From Campylobacterales bacterium (GTDB taxonomy: Bacteria > Campylobacterota > Campylobacteria > Campylobacterales > QNZT01), in NCBI GenBank assembly GCA_027080605.1, contig JALWRO010000116.1:398-6689 (forward strand): a DNA stretch of 6,292 nucleotides, in the 5' to 3' direction. Below are positions 1 to 5,803 of this stretch, piece after piece. The notes beneath the pieces are model-generated. The model was not told where the DNA came from, searched no databases, and worked only from the letters and a program-made list of their open reading frames with translations. The position numbers and the translations under genes are program-made. Each line of letters begins with the position of its first letter. The stretch's first letter is position 1.

Positions 1-267
1 CTTAAGGTCAAACGCCACAAACTTTTTATAAAAGATCTTAGAAATGCAAAGCTAAGTGATCAACATTTTGCAAAATTCATCCTCTATCTCTCAAAATTGA
101 TTGAAGAAGAACCTCTGCCGGAGGAAGCTTTAGATCACTCACTCAAAGGGGAATATAAAGATTGTCGAGAGTTTCATATTAGTGGGGATTTATTGGTGAT
201 CTATTTAATAGCAGACAATACACTAAATCTCATTCGTATCGGGTCACACTCTCAACTTTTCAAATAA
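1..267 (+). CDS. YafQ-family (RelE/ParE superfamily) mRNA-interferase toxin, 5' end cut by window edge
   Basis: Reading frame 1 is open from the first base to TAA at 265-267 (88 residues visible). Family knowledge: YafQ toxins are small ribosome-dependent endoribonucleases that cleave mRNA during translation and are held inactive by a DinJ/RelB-type antitoxin, usually encoded just upstream. Seen here: the C-terminal half carries the family pattern, namely DHSLKGEYKDCREFHI, an acidic residue four positions later, a short IY strand and the terminal GSHSQLF. The four E. coli YafQ catalytic positions (His50, His63, Asp67, His87) line up with His46, His59, Asp63 and His83, a constant offset of four. 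So only about four N-terminal residues are missing and the active site looks intact. E. coli Trp68 is replaced by Leu64. The cognate antitoxin should lie just left of the window. The next gene starts 10 nt downstream, and its ribosome site overlaps this stop codon. Confidence 0.85.
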   Translation, partial: LKVKRHKLFIKDLRNAKLSDQHFAKFILYLSKLIEEEPLPEEALDHSLKGEYKDCREFHISGDLLVIYLIADNTLNLIRIGSHSQLFK

Positions 268-277
268 AGAGTCTATC

Positions 278-520
278 ATGATAAGAGAAATTATCAGACC
301 CACAGATAACAAGTTAACTATCGATCTTCCTGAAGAATATATCGGCAAAGAGATAGAATATATCATTTTTCCTGTAAAAAATCATGAAGAAAAAACAGAA
401 GAAAAAAATTTTGATATCAGCTCACTTGGAGGTTCTTTAAAACAATATGCTAATCCCCAAAAAGCAGAGCTTGAAAACAAAGCTTGGGAACTTCATATAA
501 ATGAGACAAATTATCACTGA
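278..520 (+). CDS. Small antitoxin-like protein (possible type II TA antitoxin without its usual partner)
   Basis: This 80-residue protein follows the YafQ-like toxin by 10 nt, with AAGAG at 267-271 placed six bases before ATG. The N-terminal half (residues about 1-35) reads as short beta strands ending in a hydrophobic strand (EIEYIIFPV), preceded by a LPEEYIGKEIE motif. A charged Lys/Glu linker follows. The C-terminal part (GGSLKQYANP, then a helix with KAWELHI) resembles antitoxin tails that wrap a toxin. From memory, proteins of this layout in Campylobacterota commonly precede PIN-domain (VapC-like) toxins. That assignment is recollection, not a search result. No PIN gene is present here: the stop codon lies 20 nt inside a GNAT acetyltransferase. 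It could be an orphan antitoxin, a second antitoxin for the upstream toxin, or an unrelated small protein. Base composition is AT-rich like its neighbours on this arm. Confidence 0.6.
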   Translation: MIREIIRPTDNKLTIDLPEEYIGKEIEYIIFPVKNHEEKTEEKNFDISSLGGSLKQYANPQKAELENKAWELHINETNYH

Positions 521-1007
521 AACGTCAAGACTTTTAATGGTTACAAGCAGAGATGAAGATCTTAAATTTTTGTGCCATAAGATTTACGGAGACAAAGAGG
601 TTACAAAATTTACAACCGGCAGGGTTTTCAACAAGGATGAGACAAAAGCGTTTTTTCACAAAAAGTTTGCTTTCGAAGGTCTTTTAGGGTTTGCTCCGAT
701 TATTGAAAAAGCGACTAATGAGATAATCGGTCATGGCGGAATATTGAAATTTAACTACTATAACAACCCAAATGATTATGAATTTGGCTATATTTTTCAA
801 AAGCCTTCATGGGGTTTGGGATATGCAACTGAAATTGCTTTAGGTCAGATAGAGACCATCAAGAAACATTTTCCTGCTTCAACTGTGCTGGCTACAGTAC
901 ATCCTGAGAATATTGCCTCTCAAAAAGTCCTTAAAAAGGTTGGTATGGAATTTATTGAGAGAATTCAAATAAGTCGCGGGATGCGAGATGTATATATGTT
1001 GAAGTAA
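501..1007 (+). CDS. GNAT-family N-acetyltransferase, RimJ/RimL type
   Basis: The 168-residue product has the layout of RimJ/RimL-type GNAT enzymes, which transfer an acetyl group from acetyl-CoA to a protein N-terminus or small-molecule amine in the cytoplasm. Seen here: the N-terminal ETSRL strand typical of the subgroup (residues 7-11), the acetyl-CoA pyrophosphate-binding loop SWGLGYATE (103-111), and the late VHPENIASQKVLKKVGM segment (133-149) with its conserved Asn-Ser helix start. The substrate cannot be told from sequence. The ATG at 501 lies within the previous gene (20-nt overlap) and has only a weak GGGA at 485-488. I chose it because the next Met (residue 13) would cut off the TSRL strand, so translation is probably coupled to the upstream gene. 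Toxic GNATs (TacT/AtaT) exist, but they are a different subgroup paired with ribbon-helix-helix antitoxins, so a toxin role is unproven. Confidence 0.88.
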   Translation: MRQIITETSRLLMVTSRDEDLKFLCHKIYGDKEVTKFTTGRVFNKDETKAFFHKKFAFEGLLGFAPIIEKATNEIIGHGGILKFNYYNNPNDYEFGYIFQKPSWGLGYATEIALGQIETIKKHFPASTVLATVHPENIASQKVLKKVGMEFIERIQISRGMRDVYMLK

Positions 1008-1047
1008 TAACTTTTACCTTGATCACAAGAAACAAAAGTATTAAAAT

Positions 1048-1060
1048 TTGATATAATCAA
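1048..1060. repeat. Perfect inverted repeat TTGAT-ATA-ATCAA overlapping the -10 box
   Basis: Two exact 5-base arms (1048-1052 and 1056-1060) flank a 3-base centre. The half-sites match the FNR/CRP-type consensus TTGAT...ATCAA, but that family uses a 4-base spacer, so the fit is one base short. Because the repeat contains TATAAT, it may simply be an extended promoter element. If it is an operator, its position would favour repression. Confidence 0.35.
1052..1057 (+). promoter_or_regulatory. Sigma-70 promoter -10 box for the cytochrome gene
   Basis: TATAAT sits in the 68-nt gap between the acetyltransferase stop and the cytochrome gene, preceded by an AT-rich run (TTAAAATTTGA). This is the usual Campylobacterota promoter style, where the -35 element is weak or absent and upstream A/T tracts contribute. 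Transcription would be expected to start around 1063-1066. That leaves about a dozen nucleotides of leader before the ATG at 1076, or about 50 before the TTG at 1118. Confidence 0.65.
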
Positions 1061-1075
1061 TCTATAAAGAGGAAG

Positions 1076-1609
1076 ATGTCAGAAAGATTGATATCACATT
1101 TTGTCCAAGGAAAAAAATTGAACAAGTTATTTATCAGTGTAGTTATCGTAGCACTTGGCATGAATGCAAATGTCTCAGCGGCAGATATGCGTCATATTGT
1201 TGTGCCTACCAAACATAACAAACATCTGACACTCGGAACACTCGCAGAAATCGCGCCGGGGCTGGGTACGGTCATGCTGGAGTACTCCCACCGGTTTTAC
1301 GTCGCATACTATGCAGCCAAAGCAGGAAACTGGGATCTGGCGAAATATGAACTTCATGAGATGGAAGAGATTCAGGAAGTCGGTGAAGCGACAAGACCCA
1401 AATACGCCGCCGCACTCAAAGCTTTCGAGAAAAAATATCTTGACAAAATTTCAGATGCGGCAAAGGCAGGAAAATGGGAAGCGTTTGACAAAAGTTACAA
1501 ACAAGCCGTCATAGGTTGCAATGCCTGTCATACTGCTACCGGACACAGCTTTATTCGGTACAGACTCCCTTCGACACCGCCAAAGTTACTGGATCTGTCT
1601 GCAAATTAG
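1076..1609 (+). CDS. Secreted monoheme cytochrome c-like protein with C-terminal CxxCH
   Basis: Predicted periplasmic electron carrier or heme protein; partner unknown. Seen here: a hydrophobic signal sequence ending near VSA-AD (about residues 15-37), a long mostly helical body, and one covalent heme site CNACH at residues 148-152 followed by ATGHSFI and a Pro-rich tail. A helical body with the heme site near the C-terminus resembles cytochrome c'-like four-helix proteins. Met67 or a nearby His could be a distal ligand (inference). Two helical segments share AAKAG.W (80-86 and 128-134), suggesting an internal repeat. The start is uncertain. ATG 1076 gives 177 residues, but its AGAGGA is only about two bases upstream. 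TTG 1118 gives 163 residues, has AAGG at 1107-1110 with seven-base spacing, and begins directly with a classic signal peptide (LNKLFISVVIVALG). I list the longer form but lean to TTG for the mature secretion signal. A promoter lies just upstream. Confidence 0.8.
   Translation: MSERLISHFVQGKKLNKLFISVVIVALGMNANVSAADMRHIVVPTKHNKHLTLGTLAEIAPGLGTVMLEYSHRFYVAYYAAKAGNWDLAKYELHEMEEIQEVGEATRPKYAAALKAFEKKYLDKISDAAKAGKWEAFDKSYKQAVIGCNACHTATGHSFIRYRLPSTPPKLLDLSAN
1107..1110 (+). promoter_or_regulatory. Candidate ribosome binding site for an alternative TTG start at 1118
   Basis: AAGG followed by seven A residues precedes TTG at 1118-1120. This spacing is normal, unlike the roughly two-base spacing at the ATG at 1076. 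Starting here removes 14 polar residues that would otherwise precede the signal peptide. Confidence 0.45.
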
Positions 1610-1618
1610 TCAGCAGGG

Positions 1619-2068
1619 TTACATTTTAAGACGCACATCCCCATACCCCACCTTCACCGTGACTGCACTACCCGGCTTTTTCAGATAAATTCCGTCTCTG
1701 GCGCTGTAGAGGATGTCCACTTTCGTCGTTTTGCCGTAGAGCTGTACGGTTTGGTTCTGTTTCATGAAGAGCAACTCTCCGACTCTTTTGCCGACCGGCG
1801 GATAGAAAGTCGTCGCGGTGAACAGAAAGAGGATGAGATAGAGTTTATCAAAGAGTTTCCAGTGACGCAGATAGAGCATCGCATATCCGAGCAGCGGGGA
1901 GAGGAGTAGCAGCCACCATGGTTGATTGTCGGCGAAAAGGGTGTTGAAATATTCATGAATACCGTATGCGTCGAAATAGTTTAGCTTCAGCCCCACGAAG
2001 AGAATGAAGTCCAGGAACAGCAGAAAGAGAAATCCGAACAGAGATGCGTTGAACCATTTGGTAAACAT
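1619..2068 (-). CDS. Uncharacterised small integral membrane protein downstream of mnmE
   Basis: I do not recognise this 149-residue protein. It has three likely membrane helices (about residues 9-28, 50-68 and 72-90), a Trp/aromatic-rich loop (DNQPWW, 47-52) between the first two, and a C-terminal tail of about 55 residues predicted as beta strands (VQLYGKTTKV, then VTVKVGYGDVRLKM). The open frame extends upstream to 2188, but I place the start at the ATG at 2068. AAAGGAG lies just upstream with normal spacing, the hydrophobic N-terminus begins there, and the longer form would overlap the end of mnmE. The gene lies 64 nt after mnmE on the same strand, so it may be the last gene of that operon or have its own weak promoter. 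Its stop is 9 nt from the stop of the convergent cytochrome gene. Confidence 0.75.
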   Translation of the reverse strand: MFTKWFNASLFGFLFLLFLDFILFVGLKLNYFDAYGIHEYFNTLFADNQPWWLLLLSPLLGYAMLYLRHWKLFDKLYLILFLFTATTFYPPVGKRVGELLFMKQNQTVQLYGKTTKVDILYSARDGIYLKKPGSAVTVKVGYGDVRLKM

Positions 2069-2073
2069 TTTTG

Positions 2074-2080
2074 CTCCTTT
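2074..2080 (-). promoter_or_regulatory. Ribosome binding site that fixes the start of the membrane protein
   Basis: On the minus strand AAAGGAG is followed a few bases later by ATG at 2068. It is one of the strongest Shine-Dalgarno matches in the window and argues against the upstream extension to 2188. Confidence 0.7.
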
Positions 2081-2088
2081 TGCATCAC

Positions 2089-2094
2089 ATGATA
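2089..2094 (-). promoter_or_regulatory. Possible weak -10 box for the membrane protein gene
   Basis: TATCAT on the minus strand, preceded by the AT-rich CAAAATATGT, lies in the mnmE-to-membrane-protein gap. It would start transcription just before the ribosome site. There is no recognisable -35 element. Read-through from mnmE is equally possible. Confidence 0.22.
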
Positions 2095-2132
2095 ACATAT
2101 TTTGAACGCACGCGACGCTGAAAGGAGCGGTA

Positions 2133-3479
2133 TTATTTCCCCAGACAGAAACTGCCGAACATTTTGTCGAGTATTTCGTCTCTTTCAAAAGCGGAGGTTA
2201 TTGAAGCGATGGCGTTGATCGCGTCGTTGATTTCATAGGCGAAGAGTTCCAGCTCTCCTGTTTCGAGAAATGCAAATGAACGGAGGATAGCGGCGTGTGT
2301 CTCTTTTGCCGCATCGATCTGTCGTCTGGAGATGAGCATGAAAGCATCTTCACTGTTTTTGGTGTCAAGCAGTTTGCGCAGTGCGTCAATGATTTTTGAA
2401 GCATCCTGTCTGGTGCTGATAGAGAGTGGATGAAACGGTGCAAGTTTTTCCCGCTCTATCTGCTGCGGCAGATCGCTTTTGTTGATCGCGACGATCATCT
2501 CTTTTACTTCATGAAACTGCTCCAGGAGTCGGAGAATCTCTTCGTCGTTGGTATCGATCGGCTGGCTGCCGTCAAAAAGGGCGATAACAATATCGGCACT
2601 TTCAATCGCCGCCATGGAGCGTTCGATACCTATCTTTTCGATGGTGTCGCTGCTTTCGCGGATGCCTGCCGTATCGACGATTTTAACCAGGTGGGTGCCG
2701 ATTTTCACCTCCTCTTCGATCGTATCGCGAGTTGTACCGGCAATGTCACTGATGATAGCGCGGTCATAACGCAACAGGGCGTTTAAAAGAGAACTTTTAC
2801 CGACATTCGGTTTGCCGACAATTGCCACTTTGAAGCCTTCTATCAGCCCTTCCCTGCTCTCGCTCGTTTCGACGGTTCGGGTAATTTCACGGTCGATTTC
2901 ATGAAGTTTTGTTTCAATCTCTTTCTGAAGTGTTTCGGGCAGATCTTCTTCGGCGTAATCGATATTGACTTCGATGAACGCCAGTATCTCCACCAGCTTG
3001 TCGCGCAGGGTATCGACATAGGTTTGCAGTTCGCCTTTGAGTTGGCGGGAGAGTATTTTTGCGGCATCGATACTTTTGCTTTCAATCAGTTTCGCCACAG
3101 CTTCCGCCTGTGAGAGATCCATTTTCCCGTTGAGTACCGCCCGCTTGGTAAATTCGCCGGGATTGGCAAGCCGGGCACCGTAAGCAAGCGCTGTTTCGAT
3201 AATACGCTGTGCGGTAATCGTTCCGCCGTGTGATTGAAATTCTACGACATCTTCGCCGGTAAAACTGTGGGGATTTCGGAAGAAGAGTACGATCGCTTCG
3301 TCGATAATCGCATCTTCATGATCAAAAAGGGTGCGCAGGTGGGCAAAGCGGGGTTTCAGCTGTCCCTGTCTGACCATTTTCTGAGCGATGTTGAGCGCCT
3401 TGTCACCACTCAGTCTGACGATCGATATGCCGCCGATACCGTGCGGTGTGGCGATGGCACAGATGGTTTCGGCGTTCAT
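2133..3479 (-). CDS. mnmE: tRNA uridine-5-carboxymethylaminomethyl modification GTPase MnmE (TrmE)
   Basis: MnmE works with MnmG to install the carboxymethylaminomethyl (or aminomethyl) group on C5 of wobble uridine 34 in several tRNAs, using a methylene-tetrahydrofolate carbon unit. The 448-residue length is normal. Domains in order: N-terminal folate-binding dimerisation domain (1 to about 118) with PGEFTKRA at 107-114; helical domain; and an inserted Ras-like G domain with P-loop GKPNVGKSS (222-230), DIAGTTRD (245-252), DTAG (269-272) and NKSD (333-336). The chain ends in the family's catalytic C-terminal CxGK motif (CLGK, Cys445). All key residues are present, so it should be active. ATG at 3479 has AAAGG a few bases upstream and overlaps the jag stop by 4 nt (ATGA), indicating translational coupling. 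The gene follows jag in the conserved Campylobacterota block. Confidence 0.98.
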   Translation of the reverse strand: MNAETICAIATPHGIGGISIVRLSGDKALNIAQKMVRQGQLKPRFAHLRTLFDHEDAIIDEAIVLFFRNPHSFTGEDVVEFQSHGGTITAQRIIETALAYGARLANPGEFTKRAVLNGKMDLSQAEAVAKLIESKSIDAAKILSRQLKGELQTYVDTLRDKLVEILAFIEVNIDYAEEDLPETLQKEIETKLHEIDREITRTVETSESREGLIEGFKVAIVGKPNVGKSSLLNALLRYDRAIISDIAGTTRDTIEEEVKIGTHLVKIVDTAGIRESSDTIEKIGIERSMAAIESADIVIALFDGSQPIDTNDEEILRLLEQFHEVKEMIVAINKSDLPQQIEREKLAPFHPLSISTRQDASKIIDALRKLLDTKNSEDAFMLISRRQIDAAKETHAAILRSFAFLETGELELFAYEINDAINAIASITSAFERDEILDKMFGSFCLGK

Positions 3480-4168
3480 GTCGCCTTTCTGTTATATTCG
3501 TTGACGATAATCACTTTTTTACCGTTTTTGAGTGTCCGGATAGCGACATATTTTTCCGGATAGCGTCTGCGCAGGCTCTCCAGCGCAAGTTTGACCAAAA
3601 TACCGTCCAGCGGTTTGGTCTGTGCCCTGCCCGACTCTTCCACTTTCTCGGAAAATGTATCGAGATATTTTTCTATCGCCTCTTTCTGTGTTTGCAGAAA
3701 ATGGGCAATTTCGAGGGTCGATGTGAGGTTGTATTTGACTTTGATCCAGTTATGGATCATGTAGGAGAGTGCTTTGTAACGGTAGCCTTCTTTACCGATC
3801 AACAGTGCGGCATCTTCACCGTCAAGTGCGATCAGAACGCCGTTTTTGTCATCGTATGTGACACTTCTGACATGGGCATTGAAACAGCTCGTTTCCAGCA
3901 ATTTTTTCATTCCCTTTTCAATTTCCGCAAGTGTATCCGAAGAGACAGTTTCTTTACCGCTGTGTTTCATGGCGGCGGTAATCTTTCCGGTATCTTTTCG
4001 CTTGCTTTTGTGGGAAGCATTGATGATCGCCTCTTTTGAAAAGAGTCCGAAAATACCTTTGCTCGGTGCCTGCAATACCTCTATGTCAATATCGACGATA
4101 GAGCAGTCAAGCGCTGCGGAAGCCTTTTTGTAAGCTTCTTCCAGAGTGGGTGCGACGATTTTAACCAT
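3476..4168 (-). CDS. jag: Jag/KhpB-type RNA-binding protein with divergent R3H region
   Basis: Jag (KhpB, SpoIIIJ-associated) proteins bind RNA and are typically encoded beside yidC. In Gram-positives they pair with KhpA and affect cell-envelope control. The 230-residue protein shows a Jag_N domain (about 1-50, with the APSKGIFGLFSKEA signature), a Lys/Ser-rich linker (51-80), a type II KH domain with the GxxG loop GKEG at 125-128, and a C-terminal R3H-like segment (about 155-225). In the R3H part, the Arg and His of the usual RxxxH motif appear replaced by Gly189 and Lys193, within PLDGILVKLAL. The following KYVAIRTLKNGKKVIIV still fits the fold. The start ATG lies 9 nt after the yidC stop, with TAGGG as a moderate ribosome site that overlaps that stop. 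The gene overlaps mnmE by 4 nt. Function in Campylobacterota is inferred from family and context only. Confidence 0.92.
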   Translation of the reverse strand: MVKIVAPTLEEAYKKASAALDCSIVDIDIEVLQAPSKGIFGLFSKEAIINASHKSKRKDTGKITAAMKHSGKETVSSDTLAEIEKGMKKLLETSCFNAHVRSVTYDDKNGVLIALDGEDAALLIGKEGYRYKALSYMIHNWIKVKYNLTSTLEIAHFLQTQKEAIEKYLDTFSEKVEESGRAQTKPLDGILVKLALESLRRRYPEKYVAIRTLKNGKKVIIVNEYNRKAT

Positions 4169-4177
4169 GACAGCGCC

Positions 4178-5803
4178 CTACCCTTCTTTTGCCGCTTTCT
4201 CTTTGGCAAAGAGTGAATTGACATAGTACTGCTGGAGAACGCCGAAGAGGTTGTTCACAAACCAGTAGAGTGTCAGACCAGCCGGGAACGTCACGAAGAA
4301 GAACATAAAGATCAGCGGCAGGAACTTCATGATCTTCGCCTGCATCGGATCGGTGATATTGTTCGGTGTGATATGCTGCTGCCAGAACATTGTTCCCGCC
4401 ATCAGTACCGGTAAAATAAAGTATGGATCCATTGCCGAGAGATCATGAATCCATCCTATCCACGGTGCGTGTTTGAGTTCAACGGCATTCAGAAGGACGC
4501 GATATATGGCAAAAAAGACCGGAATCTGCAAAAGCATCGGCAAACAGCCGCCCATCGGGTTGGCGTTGTGCTTTTTATAGAGTTCCATCATCTTGGCATT
4601 CATCTTTGCCGGATCACCCTTGTACTTTTTCTGAATCTCTTTCACTTTCGGAGAGAGCGCTTTGAGGCGGTTCATGGAGACCATACCTTTGTATGTCAGC
4701 GGGAAAAGTACCAGTCTCAGCAATATCGTTGTCAGAACAATCGCCCATCCCCAGTTACCGACAAAATTGTAGATCGCTTTGAGGAGCAGAAACATCGGTT
4801 TGGCGATGAATGTAAAGAAACCATATTCGACAATATCCGTCATACGCGGATCAATCGATTTGAGTTTGTCATGATCTTTTGCACCGGAGTAGACGTGGAG
4901 TTTCATATCGGGATGACCTTTGATAAAAGCCAGAGGATCCTCTTTCGCATCTTTGGTAATATAGACATCGAAACCGTTTTGAAAATCGTAAAACGAGTTG
5001 GTGAAGTATCGGTCGGACGCGGCAATGATATTGGCTTTCATGAAGACTTCATTGCCCTGTGCCTTACCGTCGGCTATCGTTTCGATCGTACCGTCGGCTT
5101 TGCGAATCAGTACGCCTTTGAAGGTATACATATCTGCCTGTTCATTGGGTCTGAAACCGGGACTGATGAAATATTCGGCAGGTTTGGATAGTTTGACGCT
5201 GACATCGTAGGTACCGTCCGGTTTGACGACAATCGCTTTGGTTACGGTGAGGGTCGAGAGTTTCTGTGTCAATGTCAGAACCGTTTGTTTGTCGGTGACA
5301 ACCACTTTGGACTGATCGGCGGTAAATGGTGTTTTGAAAGCTTCATCGTTAAGTTTCGGGTCACTGAAACGGATCTCCAAAGGTTTGACCGGTGCGTCCG
5401 CAGAGACAAGATTGGGCAGTTTCCCTTCCGCTGTTTTGAACTTTTCAATCAAGACTTCAAATTTTGAAACCCTTCCAAGCGCATCGATATACATATGATA
5501 ATCTTTGGTATGTACTTCAGCGATCGTGTTACTCTCTGCAGCTGGTGTCTGTGCGGGAGCTTTGGTCTGTACCGGTGCCGAAGCCGATCCGGCGGCTGCC
5601 TGGGGTGCTGCGTTGGAAACTGCTGCCGGAGCACTGTTTGCGGCGGGTGTCGTTGCACTCTGCGTTACAGCGGTGGCATTGGTATCGACAGGAAGCGGTT
5701 TGGGTTTGGGAAGCATAAAATCGTATACTACAAAAAATAAAATACTGAGAACAATCGCAAGTAGCATGCGTTGTTGTTGCGTCATTTTGTCAAGCAAAGT
5801 CAT
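4178..5803 (-). CDS. yidC: Membrane protein insertase YidC
   Basis: YidC inserts and folds inner-membrane proteins, alone or with SecYEG. The 541-residue protein has the Gram-negative layout: TM1 at about 13-29; an Ala/Pro/Thr/Ser-rich linker (about 40-92); a periplasmic P1 beta domain (about 93-325); then the Oxa1/Alb3 core with five membrane helices. Seen in the core: WGWAIVLTTILLRLVLFPLT (351-370), whose Arg363 matches the conserved groove arginine (E. coli Arg366); a cytoplasmic coiled region with KVKEIQKKYKGD; the NPMGGCLPMLLQIPVFFAIY segment; and the final FPAGLTLYWFVNNLFGVLQQ helix. The C-terminus is short and Lys-rich. ATG at 5803 overlaps the yidD stop by 4 nt. AAAAGGAA abuts it closely, so Met7 at 5785 is a possible but less supported start. 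The gene sits between yidD and jag, as is usual in this phylum. Confidence 0.97.
   Translation of the reverse strand: MTLLDKMTQQQRMLLAIVLSILFFVVYDFMLPKPKPLPVDTNATAVTQSATTPAANSAPAAVSNAAPQAAAGSASAPVQTKAPAQTPAAESNTIAEVHTKDYHMYIDALGRVSKFEVLIEKFKTAEGKLPNLVSADAPVKPLEIRFSDPKLNDEAFKTPFTADQSKVVVTDKQTVLTLTQKLSTLTVTKAIVVKPDGTYDVSVKLSKPAEYFISPGFRPNEQADMYTFKGVLIRKADGTIETIADGKAQGNEVFMKANIIAASDRYFTNSFYDFQNGFDVYITKDAKEDPLAFIKGHPDMKLHVYSGAKDHDKLKSIDPRMTDIVEYGFFTFIAKPMFLLLKAIYNFVGNWGWAIVLTTILLRLVLFPLTYKGMVSMNRLKALSPKVKEIQKKYKGDPAKMNAKMMELYKKHNANPMGGCLPMLLQIPVFFAIYRVLLNAVELKHAPWIGWIHDLSAMDPYFILPVLMAGTMFWQQHITPNNITDPMQAKIMKFLPLIFMFFFVTFPAGLTLYWFVNNLFGVLQQYYVNSLFAKEKAAKEG

Noticed and set aside
501..1007. GNAT toxin of the TacT/AtaT class
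   Set aside because: Its TSRL start and SWGLGYATE / HPENIASQKVLKKVGM motifs are RimJ/RimL-like. The upstream small protein does not read as a ribbon-helix-helix antitoxin.
1011..1038. Possible terminator hairpin after the acetyltransferase (CTTTT..CTTG / CAAG..AAAAG)
   Set aside because: The stem is AT-rich, broken by an asymmetric internal loop, and lacks a following U-tract, so it is unlikely to be a functional intrinsic terminator.
1175..1357. 60-codon minus-strand frame inside the cytochrome gene
   Set aside because: It is antisense to a gene with a signal peptide and heme motif, and has no supporting ribosome site or domain.
2069..2188. N-terminal extension of the small membrane protein, starting at 2188
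   Set aside because: It would overlap the mnmE coding end by 56 nt and add 40 residues without membrane or domain character. The internal ATG at 2068 has a strong AAAGGAG site.
3446..4039. 197-codon plus-strand open frame opposite jag
   Set aside because: Its Phe/Cys-rich composition is typical of an antisense shadow. Jag on the other strand has clear domains.
4445..5191. 248-codon open frame on the plus strand opposite yidC
   Set aside because: It lies wholly antisense to a well-supported yidC, has no recognisable domain, and is explained by codon bias of the minus-strand gene.
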